Positions 16,567-25,471 of a stretch of DNA of 64,000 bases are shown here, piece after piece. The translations under genes were made by a program, and so were the position numbers. The notes under the pieces were generated by a model. That model made no database searches. It saw nothing but the letters and a program-made list of their open reading frames with translations, and was not told the DNA's origin. The stretch covers positions 1,984,001 through 2,048,000 of the forward strand of contig NZ_JAUSXL010000002.1 of NCBI RefSeq assembly GCF_030815975.1, written 5' to 3'. Position 1 is the first letter of the stretch; each line of letters begins with the position of its first letter. The DNA comes from Variovorax paradoxus. Its GTDB lineage: Bacteria; Pseudomonadota; Gammaproteobacteria; Burkholderiales; Burkholderiaceae_C.

Positions 16567-17507
16567 TTGGCGATCAGCTTCGCAACGTCGATGGAGGTCT
16601 TGAGCATGTCCTGGTCCTTCATGAGCCCGACCCAGTAGCCCAACTGCTTCTCGCTCACCGTGGCGCCGGGCGGCGAGATCTGGATCTTCGCGAGCACCTC
16701 GGGCGGCAGCTTGATGTACTTGCCGATGGCCGCGCGCACCTTCGCGTCGTTCTTCGGCTGCTGCATGAAGGCCGCGGCCTCGACCAGCGACTCGCGGAAC
16801 GCGCGTGCGGCGGCCGGGTTCTTCACCACCCATTCGCGCTTGGCCGCATGCACGATGGTCTGGTTGTTCTCCGGCAGGAAGGTGGAGTAGTACGAGGCCA
16901 CATAGCCCGCGCCGCTCTCGGTGATGCGGCTCATGAACGGGTCGGCCGACACCACCGCGTCGACCGAGCCGCCGCGCAGCAGGTCGGCATGCTGCGGAAA
17001 CGAGGCCTCGACGAAATTGACCTTGCGGTAGTCCACGCCGCTCTCCTTGAGCCAGGCGCGGAAGGTCACGTGCAGGAACGCGCCGAGCCCGGGCACGCCG
17101 ATCTTCTTGCCCACGCAGTCCTGCGGCCCCTTGATGCCCGAGCCGGCGCGCGCCACCAGGCCGAAGCCCGTGATCGTCTTCGACGTGAGCCCGCCGCCGG
17201 CCACCAGCACCAGGTCGAGCCCGCCGTCCACCGCCTGCAGGAACACCGAGGGCGTGGGCCCGCCGATCTGCAGCGAGTCGGACTGCAGCGCCGCGGGAAT
17301 GGTGGAGTTGAGCGGAATGAACTTGAGTTCGACTTCGAGATTGCGCTTCTTGAAGTAGCCCTCTTCGGCCGCCACGAAGACCGAGGCGAAGTCGGACACG
17401 GCCGTGTAGCCGAACACGATCTTCGGGTTCGATTGCGCGCGCGAGGGCAGCGCCGCGGCGGCCGAGGCCGCGGCCAGCGCCGACAGCAGGGTGCGTCGTT
17501 TCATCAT
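16563..17507 (-). CDS. ABC transporter substrate-binding protein (SsuA/TauA/NMT1-like)
   Basis: A 314-residue periplasmic binding protein. Residues 1-25 are a signal peptide with a twin-arginine-like start (MMKRRTLLSA...LPSRAQS). The mature part has the NMT1/SsuA pattern: FGYTAVSDFASVFVAAEEGYFKKRNLEVEL, IGVPGLGAF, and the domain-linking DAVVSADPF. The ligand is not predictable. The ATG at 17507 overlaps the TetR stop as ATGA, and its own stop overlaps the ATPase start. A regulator directly coupled to its transporter suggests substrate-controlled import. Confidence 0.9.
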   Translation of the reverse strand: MMKRRTLLSALAAASAAAALPSRAQSNPKIVFGYTAVSDFASVFVAAEEGYFKKRNLEVELKFIPLNSTIPAALQSDSLQIGGPTPSVFLQAVDGGLDLVLVAGGGLTSKTITGFGLVARAGSGIKGPQDCVGKKIGVPGLGAFLHVTFRAWLKESGVDYRKVNFVEASFPQHADLLRGGSVDAVVSADPFMSRITESGAGYVASYYSTFLPENNQTIVHAAKREWVVKNPAAARAFRESLVEAAAFMQQPKNDAKVRAAIGKYIKLPPEVLAKIQISPPGATVSEKQLGYWVGLMKDQDMLKTSIDVAKLIAK

Positions 17508-18232
17508 GTCTTTTGTCTCCTGGAGGTGGTTTTCTTCTGCGGGGCCTTGGGTCGCGGCAGCGCGGCGCGCAGCCCGCCGACGATGAAGTTCACGAGCATC
17601 GGCGCCACGGCCGGATCGCTGCGCTGGTTCTCGCCGCGCGAGAGCCGCTCGATGCGGCTGTCGTTCAGGTGGTGCAAGAGCGCCCCGAGCGAGAACTGGT
17701 AGCCCCAGGCGGCCTGCCCGCGCGTGGCATGCGGCAGCGCGACGTGCAGCGCGTCGATGTAGGCCTCGGCCAGCGGATCGAAGTAGCCGCGCAGCACGCG
17801 GTCGGCTTCCTCGGTGGCGTGGTAGAGCTCGCGCGCCACCAGCAGCGCGTAGTACTCGCCCTCGGCGCTCGCGCGCAGCGCCAGCACCGGCCCCGTGAAG
17901 GCCTCGATGATGCGCGGCAGCGTGCGCGCGTCGTCGGGGTCGTTGTTCACGGCCCGAAGGCCCGCGAGCCGTTCCTCGATGCTGTGGCTCCAGTGCTCGA
18001 AGATCGCGTGGAAGAGCTCGTGCTTCGGGCCGAAGTAGTAGCCCACCAGCGCCAGCGGCACGCCGGCTTCCTCGGCGATCTGGCGGATGGTGACCGCGTG
18101 GTAGCCGTGCTGCGCAAAAAGCTTTTCCGCCGCCAGCAGGATGGCGTGGCGCCGATCGGGCCGGGCCGTTTCGGCTGCAGTGGCCGCGGCCCGGTGGGCG
18201 CTTCGCCTGGCAGGTTGGGTGCGGGCATTCAT
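17504..18232 (-). CDS. TetR-family regulator, first gene of the ABC/cyclase/fah operon
   Basis: A 242-residue repressor. After a basic tail, residues about 32-80 form the TetR helix-turn-helix (ILLAAEKLFAQHGYHAVTIRQIAEEAGVPLALVGYYFGPKHELF). The C-terminal ligand domain resembles the TetR_C group with DUF1956-like regulators. The open frame reaches 18,277, but I choose the ATG at 18232 (MNARTQPARR), because the upstream 15 codons fall within palindromic repeats that look like its operator. It leads a seven-gene operon by four-base overlaps and diverges from the acetoacetyl-CoA synthetase gene. Confidence 0.9.
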   Translation of the reverse strand: MNARTQPARRSAHRAAATAAETARPDRRHAILLAAEKLFAQHGYHAVTIRQIAEEAGVPLALVGYYFGPKHELFHAIFEHWSHSIEERLAGLRAVNNDPDDARTLPRIIEAFTGPVLALRASAEGEYYALLVARELYHATEEADRVLRGYFDPLAEAYIDALHVALPHATRGQAAWGYQFSLGALLHHLNDSRIERLSRGENQRSDPAVAPMLVNFIVGGLRAALPRPKAPQKKTTSRRQKT

Positions 18233-18240
18233 GAGGCGTA

Positions 18241-18278
18241 TTGAACATCTGTACAAAACTGTTGAACACACGTACAAA
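18241..18278. promoter_or_regulatory. Two tandem palindromes in the TetR/aacS gap (probable TetR operators)
   Basis: TTGAACA-TC-TGTACAA (18241-18256) and TTGAACA-CA-CGTACAA (18262-18277) are two imperfect palindromes with a 21-base period, two helical turns. They end 9 bases before the TetR start codon and lie 54 bases before the acetoacetyl-CoA synthetase gene. A single repressor could thus control both directions. Confidence 0.65.
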
Positions 18279-18331
18279 CCCTGAGGTCAAACCCGATTGA
18301 ACGGCGCGGACTGCGGCATTAGGCTCGACCC

Positions 18332-20368
18332 ATGTCCGCCCCCAACATCCCCCAGATCCGCCTCTACCAGAACTGGCTGCGCGACCAGCGCGGCCTGTCG
18401 TTCGACACCTACGACGCGCTGTGGCGCTGGTCCGTGACCGACCTCGACGCCTTCTGGCAAAGCATCTGGGACTACATGGGCATCGTGTCGCCCACGCCGC
18501 ATACGGCGGTGCTGGCCGACGACCGCATGCCCGGTGCGACGTGGTTTCCGGGCGCGCAGGTCAACTACGCGCGCGAGGTGCTGCGCCATGCCGACGCGGC
18601 GCATGCGGCCGGCATGCCCGCCATCGTGAGCGACAACGAGCGGGGCGAAGTGCGCGAGATGCCGTGGCCCGAACTGCGCCGGCAAGTGGCCTCGGTGGCG
18701 CTCACGCTCAAGTCCTTGGGCGTGCAGCGCGGCGACCGCGTGGCCGCCTACCTGCCCAACGTGCCCGAGACCATGGTCGCGTTTCTCGCGTGCTCGAGCA
18801 TCGGCGCGGTGTGGAGCGTGTGCGCGCCCGACATGGGCACGGCCGCGGTGGTCGACCGCTTCCGCCAGATCGAGCCCAGGCTGCTGATCGCCGCCGACGG
18901 CGTGCACTACGGCGCCAAGCCCATCGACCGCAGTGCCGTGGTGCAGGAACTGCGCGGCGCCTTGCCCAGCGTGCAGAAGCTGCTGTTGCTGCGCACGCCC
19001 CATGCCGCGCAGCAGCTCGCCGCCGATGCCGATTGGCAGCACGCCATCGCGCGCAGCGATGCCGAGGTGGCCGCCTTCGAGCCCGAGTGGCTGCCCTTCG
19101 ACCATCCGATCTGGATCGTCTATTCGAGCGGCACCACCGGCCTGCCCAAGCCCATCGTGCACGGGCAGGGCGGCATCATCATGACGATGTATGCCTGCGG
19201 CCTGCACAACGACATCGGCGCGAGCTACGGCGCCAACAATTTCGACGAGCGCTTTCACTGGTACAGCTCGACCGGCTGGGTCATGTGGAACTGCCAGCTC
19301 GCGGGCCTGGCTTTCGGCGCGACGATCGTCATCTACGACGGCCATCCGGCCGGCAGCAAGGAGAAGCCCGACTGGGCCGTGCTGTGGCGCTTCGTCGCCA
19401 AGCACCGCATCACTTTCTTCGGCGCCGGCGCGGCCTACTTCACCAACTGCATGAAGGCCGGCGTGGTCGCGGCCGAATGCGGCGACCTGTCGCGCGTGCG
19501 CGCGCTCGGCAGCACCGGTTCGCCGCTGTCGGAAGAGGTGCAGCGCTGGGGCACGCAGCAGATCCTCGCCGCGGGTTCGAAGGAGGTCTGGTGGTGCAAC
19601 ATTTCCGGCGGCACCGATTTTTGCGGTGCCTTCGTCGGCGGCAACCGCGAGCTGCCCGAAGTGCCCGGCCAGATGCAGTGCCGCCAGATCGGCCACGCGG
19701 TGGAGGCCTGGAACGAAAACGGCCAACCCGTCATCGGCGAAGTGGGCGAGCTGGTCTGCACGCGGCCCATTCCATCGATGCCGCTGTACTTCTGGGGCGA
19801 CGAAGGCAATGCGCGCTACCTTTCGAGCTACTTCGAGCACGACTACCCCGGTAGAAATGGAAAACCTGCGGTTTGGCGCCACGGCGACTGGATCAAGATC
19901 GGCGAGGACGGCGGCTGCATCATCTACGGCCGCAGCGACGCCACCATCAACCGCCAGGGCCTGCGCATGGGCACCAGCGAGATCTACAGCGCCGTGGAGG
20001 CCCTGCCCGAAGTGCTCGACTCGATGGTGGTCGACCTCGAATACCTGGGCCGCGAAAGCTACATGCCGCTGTTCGTGGTGCTGCGCCCCGGCGTGGCGCT
20101 CGACGACGCGATGCGCGCAAAGATCAACGGCGCGATCAAGACCTCGCTCTCGCCGCGCTTCCTGCCCAACGACATCTTCCAGGTGGCCGAAATTCCGCGC
20201 ACGCTCTCGGGCAAGAAGCAGGAGCTGCCGATCAAGAAGCTGCTGCTGGGCCAGCCGCTCGAGAAGGTGGTCAACCCGGAGGCCATGGCCAACCCCGGCT
20301 CGCTCGGCTGGTACGTGGAGTTCGCCGCGCGGCGCGCCGTAGCCCCTCAGGGCATCAGCAGTTCGTAG
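18332..20368 (+). CDS. aacS: Acetoacetate-CoA ligase (acetoacetyl-CoA synthetase)
   Basis: A 678-residue adenylate-forming enzyme that activates acetoacetate to acetoacetyl-CoA in the cytoplasm. The AMP-binding loop IVYSSGTTGLPKPIVHG starts near residue 264. The N-terminal block YQNWLRDQRGLSFDTYDALWRWSV type and the ACS-family C-terminus (GRSDATINRQGLRMG, then SGKKQELPIKK with the catalytic Lys) fit this family. Its product enters thiolysis or PHB metabolism. FahA, transcribed divergently across the TetR gene, makes acetoacetate, so the two units may work together. Its 3' end overlaps the convergent nucleotide cyclase gene by 22 bases. Confidence 0.93.
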   Translation: MSAPNIPQIRLYQNWLRDQRGLSFDTYDALWRWSVTDLDAFWQSIWDYMGIVSPTPHTAVLADDRMPGATWFPGAQVNYAREVLRHADAAHAAGMPAIVSDNERGEVREMPWPELRRQVASVALTLKSLGVQRGDRVAAYLPNVPETMVAFLACSSIGAVWSVCAPDMGTAAVVDRFRQIEPRLLIAADGVHYGAKPIDRSAVVQELRGALPSVQKLLLLRTPHAAQQLAADADWQHAIARSDAEVAAFEPEWLPFDHPIWIVYSSGTTGLPKPIVHGQGGIIMTMYACGLHNDIGASYGANNFDERFHWYSSTGWVMWNCQLAGLAFGATIVIYDGHPAGSKEKPDWAVLWRFVAKHRITFFGAGAAYFTNCMKAGVVAAECGDLSRVRALGSTGSPLSEEVQRWGTQQILAAGSKEVWWCNISGGTDFCGAFVGGNRELPEVPGQMQCRQIGHAVEAWNENGQPVIGEVGELVCTRPIPSMPLYFWGDEGNARYLSSYFEHDYPGRNGKPAVWRHGDWIKIGEDGGCIIYGRSDATINRQGLRMGTSEIYSAVEALPEVLDSMVVDLEYLGRESYMPLFVVLRPGVALDDAMRAKINGAIKTSLSPRFLPNDIFQVAEIPRTLSGKKQELPIKKLLLGQPLEKVVNPEAMANPGSLGWYVEFAARRAVAPQGISSS

Positions 20369-22299
20369 AGCACCATGCGCGTCTGGCGGCCGCGCAGCGC
20401 CACCCGCTCGTCGATGCGGCGGGTCTGCAGCCGGCCCTTCAGGCCCGCGAAGGTGACCTCCGAGATCAGCGTCTGCGTGCCCAGCTGCTTGTTGATGCCC
20501 TCGATGCGGCTCGCCACGTTGACCACGTCGCCCAGGGCCGTGTAGGACAGCCGGTCGTTCGAGCCCAGTACCCCCGCGATCACCACGCCGGTGTGGATGC
20601 CGATGCGCGTGCGGAACTCGGGCAGCCCGTCGGCGCGCCACTTGCGGTTGAGCGCGCTCGTCTCGATGTGCAGCTGCAGCGCGGCCAGGCAGGCGCGGTA
20701 TTCCGCGTCCTTCAGGTCCGCGGGCGCGCCCCACAGCACCATGATGCCGTCGCCCATGAACTTGTCGATCACGCCGCCATAGCGCGCCAGCACGCCCGTC
20801 GCCAGGTTGAAGTATTCGGTCAGCATGCGCACCAGCACGTTGGCTTCCATCGACTCCGAGATTCGCGTGAAGCCCTCGATGTCGGTGAACATCACGGTCA
20901 CGCGCCGCGGCGATCCGCTGGGCGCCAGCGCCTGCCCGTCGGCCACCAGTTGGTGGATCACGTCCACCGGCACGAACTTGCTGAACGCCCTGAGGCTGCG
21001 CGCCGACTCGTCCAGCGCCTGGTCGAGGTGCTGGATCTCCAGCACGCGGCTCGGCTCGCGCGGCAGGTCGTCGAGTTCCAGCAGGCCGATGCGGCGCGCG
21101 ATCTGCGAGAGCTTCTCGACCGGCGACGTGACCAGCCTGGACAGCTGCAGCGACACGAACAGCGCCGCCGCGAGCAAGGCCAGGCCCAGCAGCAGCCACC
21201 ACAGCACGGCGCGCCGCAGCTCGCCCAGCACGAAGTCCTGGGGCACCCAGCTCACCAGCTGCCAGCCGGCCGAAGGAATGCGCGAGGCCTGGGCAAGGTA
21301 GCTGCGCCCTTCGTGATCGAACGAGAAGGCCGCGCCGCCCTCGCCGTCCGGCGTGCCGTTAGCCAGCAGGTGGGCGTGCAGCGCGCCCAGCACACCGGTG
21401 GGCGGCTCGGGCTGGCGCAGCACGCCGGGTTGGTCGCTGCGCGCGAGCACCTGGCCGCCGGTGTTCAGCAGCGCGCCGTCGCCGCGGCCGCCGCTCGCGA
21501 AGAGCCGCACGAACTCCGAGAGCCGGCCCAGCGAGACGTCGCCGCCCACCACCAGCAGCCGGGGGCTGCCCTCGGCCGCGCGGCGCTTGCCGGGCAATGC
21601 ATAGCTCACGCCCAGTTCCTGCGTTGCGGCGAAGGTGTAGGGCGCCGTCCATACGGGCCTGTGCATCTGGCGGGCCTCCTGGTACCAGCGCTGCAGCCGC
21701 GGGTCGTAGCTGCTGCGGAAGGACTCGATGCGCTGCGTGGCGAAGCGCTGCTGCGCGTCGACCTCGGGCGCGGGCGGCAGCTTGTACTGCCAGGTCTCGG
21801 TGGCGGGTTCGCCGGCGCCGGCGCTGGCGCTGCGCGCGATGCGCCGGATGGCCGGCACGGGGTAGCGCAGCGCCATCAGCATCTGGCCCGTTTCGTCGGC
21901 CACGTAGAGGCTGTCGAGTTCGGGCGACTGCTGCAGCAGGGTCCAAAGGAGTTCCGCGGTGCGCTGCGCATGTTCGCCCGCGGGACCGAGACTCGGCGCA
22001 CCGGCCAGCGCACCGACCGCCGACTCGGCCTTTGCGAGCACGGCAAGCACGTTGTCCTCGGTCCGGTGGTGGTTGGCAGCGTGCGCGGAGGCGCCGATTT
22101 TCGCCACCAGCCGCTGCGAGCCCCAGTAGCCGAGCGTGGCCAGCAGCAGCGACTGCGTCAGCGCGACGGCACTCACGATGGTGCTCACGTCGACCCTGAA
22201 GCGTCGCGTGAGCCGGGCCACGGCCGCGGAAAATTCAAAAAAGGCGAGAGGCGGCTTTCCCGCCACATCCGGAGGCCCGGACGAGTTCTTCTTGTTCAT
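20347..22299 (-). CDS. Membrane class III adenylate/guanylate cyclase with periplasmic sensor region
   Basis: A 650-residue signalling enzyme. A membrane span near residues 35-60 (VALTQSLLLATLGYWG) leads to a large periplasmic cache-like region. A second span (LWWLLLGLALLAAALFVSL) is followed by a HAMP-like stretch (TSPVEKLSQIARRIG). The C-terminal cyclase domain has the metal-binding Asp in MFTDIEGFTR, the Lys and Asp of DKFMGDGIM, and TALGDVVNVASR. Lys and Asp in these places favour ATP as substrate. The ATG at 22299 has GGGAG five bases before it. The frame is open to 22,341 without a better site. Confidence 0.88.
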   Translation of the reverse strand: MNKKNSSGPPDVAGKPPLAFFEFSAAVARLTRRFRVDVSTIVSAVALTQSLLLATLGYWGSQRLVAKIGASAHAANHHRTEDNVLAVLAKAESAVGALAGAPSLGPAGEHAQRTAELLWTLLQQSPELDSLYVADETGQMLMALRYPVPAIRRIARSASAGAGEPATETWQYKLPPAPEVDAQQRFATQRIESFRSSYDPRLQRWYQEARQMHRPVWTAPYTFAATQELGVSYALPGKRRAAEGSPRLLVVGGDVSLGRLSEFVRLFASGGRGDGALLNTGGQVLARSDQPGVLRQPEPPTGVLGALHAHLLANGTPDGEGGAAFSFDHEGRSYLAQASRIPSAGWQLVSWVPQDFVLGELRRAVLWWLLLGLALLAAALFVSLQLSRLVTSPVEKLSQIARRIGLLELDDLPREPSRVLEIQHLDQALDESARSLRAFSKFVPVDVIHQLVADGQALAPSGSPRRVTVMFTDIEGFTRISESMEANVLVRMLTEYFNLATGVLARYGGVIDKFMGDGIMVLWGAPADLKDAEYRACLAALQLHIETSALNRKWRADGLPEFRTRIGIHTGVVIAGVLGSNDRLSYTALGDVVNVASRIEGINKQLGTQTLISEVTFAGLKGRLQTRRIDERVALRGRQTRMVLYELLMP

Positions 22300-22489
22300 A
22301 CAGCTCCCTGTCGACCACTCGAACGCACCCGCGGCCGTCACGTCGGGCCGCGGATCGCATCCGGCCGCTCGCTGCTCCGATCGTTTTTGTCGGAAATCCT
22401 GGCGAGCGCCCGGGGTGCAGGGCGGATTTTGCGCGACTTCGGGCCGCGCGCGTCATGGCACGGTCGTGCGCCACGCCTCCGGGGCTTTG

Positions 22490-23218
22490 CTAGCGCGCGT
22501 CGTGGAAGATGATGCCCAGCGTGTGCCGCCGTCCCGAGTGCACGCGGCTCACGCCGTGCCGCATCGTGACGCGGTAACTGCCGCGCGTGCCCGCCACCGG
22601 CCGCTGATTGACCGCGAAGATCACCGCCTCGCCCTGCGCGAGCGACACCACCTCGGCGCGCGACTGCATGCGCGGGCGCTGCTCGGTGAGCACGAATTCG
22701 CCGCCCGTGAAGTCTTCGCCCGGCCGGCTCAGCAGCACCGTGAGCTGCATCGGAAACTGCAGGTCGCCGTACAGGTCCTGGTGCAGGCAGTTGTAGTCGC
22801 CTTCCACGTAGCGCAGCAGCAGCGGCGTGGGGCGCAGCTGGCCCGCCGCATGGCAGCGCGCAAGGTACGAGGCGTGGTCCACCGGGTAGTCGGCCGGCTG
22901 GCCCATCGCGGCCGCCCATGCGTTCGCGAGCGGCGCCAGCCGCTCGTACAGCGCGCTGCGCCATGCCGTGACGGAGGCGGGCAGCGGGTTGGCGAAGTAC
23001 TGGTACTCGCCTTGCCCGAAGCCGTGGCGCTGCATCACCACGCGGCTGCGGAAACGGCCGGGCTCGTCATAGAGCGCGGCCAGTGCGCCGCACTCCTGTG
23101 GGCTGAAGAGCACGCCGGTGGTCGCGCAGCCGCGCGTGGCAAGCTCGGTTTCGATGCGGGGCCAGTCGAGGGCGCGGGCGATGTTGGCGGCGGAGGTCGT
23201 GGCGGGAGAGGTCTGCAT
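22490..23218 (-). CDS. 2-oxoglutarate/Fe(II)-dependent oxygenase
   Basis: A 242-residue oxygenase of the double-stranded beta-helix fold. The iron-binding HxD is in CLHQDLYGDLQFP, the distal His in YRVTMRHGVSRV, with a following Arg (HSGRRHTLG) for 2-oxoglutarate. The family includes hydroxylases and AlkB-like proteins; the substrate is unknown. It stands alone, separated by about 190 bases from the cyclase gene and 84 from the hydratase-like gene downstream of the TRAP cluster. Confidence 0.85.
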   Translation of the reverse strand: MQTSPATTSAANIARALDWPRIETELATRGCATTGVLFSPQECGALAALYDEPGRFRSRVVMQRHGFGQGEYQYFANPLPASVTAWRSALYERLAPLANAWAAAMGQPADYPVDHASYLARCHAAGQLRPTPLLLRYVEGDYNCLHQDLYGDLQFPMQLTVLLSRPGEDFTGGEFVLTEQRPRMQSRAEVVSLAQGEAVIFAVNQRPVAGTRGSYRVTMRHGVSRVHSGRRHTLGIIFHDAR

Positions 23219-23302
23219 GCCGAAAGTGTGCGGCCGGCAAGGCTGCGGCGCTCGCTGTTTCCGGACATGGGTTCCGGCCGCAGCGATGCCCGTGAACGAA
23301 TG

Positions 23303-24079
23303 TCAGAAAGAGACGACCACGGTCGCAAGCTCGCCGATCTCGACGCGCACGGCCGTGCCCGCCGACGCGAACAGCATGCCGGTGCACGAGCCGCTCGTGA
23401 CGATCTGGCCCGCCTTGAGCCCGGCGCCGCGCGCGGCGCAATGATTGGCAAGCCACACCAGCAGTGCGCCCGCATCGGGGCTGGGATGTTCGCCCACGGT
23501 GTGCGCGACGGTCTGCCCGTCGAAGTGCAGCGCGGCCTCGGCGCGCCGCAGGTCGAACCAGGCCGGCGCGAAGGGCTGGCGGCGGCCCAGCACCAGCGCG
23601 CCATGGCTCAGCAGGTCGGCCAGCTGGGCGTGGGCGTCGGCGCCGAACCAGTCGGCCAGGCGGGTCTCGACGATCTCGATCACCGGCAGCACCGATTCGA
23701 CAGCGCGTGCCAGGTCGGCCAGCGTGTAGGGCGCGGCGCGCGGCGGCAGGTCGGTGCCGAGCTGGAAGCCGATCTCGGCCTCGATGCCGCGCAGCCGCCA
23801 TGCCGGGCCTTGCAGGCGCGCGCCGTCGGGCAGCAGCCCCTCGGCCGGCAGCGGCGCGCAGGTGGGCTCGTGGCCGGGCGCCAGCGCGCTGACCTTCCAG
23901 CCGCCGACCGGGCCGATCGCCGCCAGGGTGGCGTCCTGTATGGCATAGGCCTCGCCGCGGCTCGCCGGCTGCAGCAGCGCGGAGGGCACGCGCCGGCCGT
24001 CGCGCCGCGCGAGGTACAGGGCGTGCGCCGCGCCGGCCGGGGTCAAGCCCCCGGGCGGCGGCGCCGCTGCCGTCGTCAC
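23303..24079 (-). CDS. 2-keto-4-pentenoate hydratase/decarboxylase-family protein
   Basis: A 258-residue member of the FAH/MhpD superfamily. The acidic metal-binding pair appears in GIEAEIGFQLG, with a typical C-terminal TSGSCTGM. These enzymes hydrate or decarboxylate 2-keto-enoic acids from meta-cleavage type pathways. I place the start at GTG 24079, which overlaps the amidase stop as GTGA. An upstream GTG at 24100 would add seven residues. It is the last gene of the TRAP-transporter/amidase unit, so its substrate probably derives from the imported compound. Confidence 0.8.
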   Translation of the reverse strand: MTTAAAPPPGGLTPAGAAHALYLARRDGRRVPSALLQPASRGEAYAIQDATLAAIGPVGGWKVSALAPGHEPTCAPLPAEGLLPDGARLQGPAWRLRGIEAEIGFQLGTDLPPRAAPYTLADLARAVESVLPVIEIVETRLADWFGADAHAQLADLLSHGALVLGRRQPFAPAWFDLRRAEAALHFDGQTVAHTVGEHPSPDAGALLVWLANHCAARGAGLKAGQIVTSGSCTGMLFASAGTAVRVEIGELATVVVSF

Positions 24080-25464
24080 AGGGCGGGAAAGCGCTGCCAC
24101 GGATGGGCGCGTTCGAATTCGCGGGCCAGCGCCAGCAGCGCGTCGTCGCCGCCTTCGCGCGCGACCAGCTGCAGCCCCACCGGCAGGCCCTCCGCAAAGC
24201 CGCAGGGCAGTGCGATCGCGGGCAGGCCCACGGCGTTGACGAAGCCGGCGAACACCGCATGGCCGCGCGGGCCGACCTCGCGCCCGTCGATGCGCGGCGG
24301 ATGCGTGTCGGCGGCGGGCCAGGGCAGCGCCGCGGTCGCGGGCGTCAGTAAAAAATCGTGCTGCTCGAACAGGCCCGCGAGCTCGCCGCGCAGGCGCTCG
24401 GCCTCGAACAGCAGTTCGAACAGCGCGCGCGCCGAGGCATTGCGGCCGGTCTCGGTGTTGGCCTGCATCGCGGGGCCGAACAGCGCGGGGTCGAAGGGGC
24501 GGGGCCAGAGCTCTCGCGGATGGTCCACCAGCCAGGCCAGGCCCACTTGCGCGAGCAGCGGCCAGCGCTGGTTGACCGCCTCGGCAAGCTCGAAGCGCGG
24601 CAGCGTCGTGACCTGGTGGCCGAGCGCGGCCAGGTTGCCGGCCGCGGCATCCACCAGCCGTGCGATGCGCGGGTCCACCGGGTGGTCCGCGAAGCGCGGC
24701 AGGTAGAGGATGCGCGCGGGCTGCGGCGTGGCCGCTTCATGCGGTGCACCGGTGGTGGTGCGCGGCGCGATCGCCTGCATGACCGCGGCCACGTCGTCCA
24801 CGCAGCGCGCCATCGGCCCCACCACCTCGAAGTCGAGAAAGATCGGCGGCAGCCCGTCGCCGCGCCGCACGCGGCCGCGCGAGGGCTTGAGCCCGACAAG
24901 GTTCGTATGCGATGCGGGCCGGCGGATGGAGCCGCCGCCATCGGTGCCCAGCGCGACCGGGCAGCCGCCCGCCGCCACCAGCGCCACCGCACCGCCCGAG
25001 GAGCCGCCGGGCGTGAGCGCCGGGTTCCACGGATTGCCGGTCGGGCCGAAGACCGGGTTGCCGGTGTAGCCCTGCATCGTGAACTCGGGCACGTTGGTCT
25101 TGCCGAAGATCACCGCGCCGGCTTCGCGCAGCCGCGCCACCGGCAGCTCGTCGCGCTCGGCGACGAAGCCGGCCAGCGCGCGGCTGCCCCAGTGCGTGGG
25201 CAGGCCGCGCACCTGCAGGTTGTCCTTGATGGTGGCTGGCACGCCATCGAGCGCGCCGAGCGCGCGGCCTGAACGCCAGCGCGCGGTGCTTTGCGCCGCC
25301 GCCTCGGCCGCACCTTCGGCATCGAGCGCGACCAGCGCATTGAGCCGCGGGTTCACTTCGGCCGTGCGTGCCAGGCAGGCCGCGAGCGCCTGCTCCGGCG
25401 TGAAGGCGGCGGCGCGAAAACCATCGGCGAGCTGGGCCGCCGTGAGTTGCCAGAGTGCCTTCAT
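24076..25464 (-). CDS. Amidase (amidase-signature family)
   Basis: A 462-residue serine hydrolase with the Ser-cisSer-Lys triad. The signature is visible as PGGSSGGAVALVAAGGCPVA with GTDGGGSIRRPA after it, and the catalytic Lys in TIKDN near residue 80. The family hydrolyses small amides. The gene lies seven bases after a TRAP-type binding-protein gene, so it probably acts on an imported amide. The start at ATG 25464 gives MKALWQLTAAQLADGF. Confidence 0.9.
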   Translation of the reverse strand: MKALWQLTAAQLADGFRAAAFTPEQALAACLARTAEVNPRLNALVALDAEGAAEAAAQSTARWRSGRALGALDGVPATIKDNLQVRGLPTHWGSRALAGFVAERDELPVARLREAGAVIFGKTNVPEFTMQGYTGNPVFGPTGNPWNPALTPGGSSGGAVALVAAGGCPVALGTDGGGSIRRPASHTNLVGLKPSRGRVRRGDGLPPIFLDFEVVGPMARCVDDVAAVMQAIAPRTTTGAPHEAATPQPARILYLPRFADHPVDPRIARLVDAAAGNLAALGHQVTTLPRFELAEAVNQRWPLLAQVGLAWLVDHPRELWPRPFDPALFGPAMQANTETGRNASARALFELLFEAERLRGELAGLFEQHDFLLTPATAALPWPAADTHPPRIDGREVGPRGHAVFAGFVNAVGLPAIALPCGFAEGLPVGLQLVAREGGDDALLALAREFERAHPWQRFPAL

Positions 25465-25471
25465 CGCGCGC

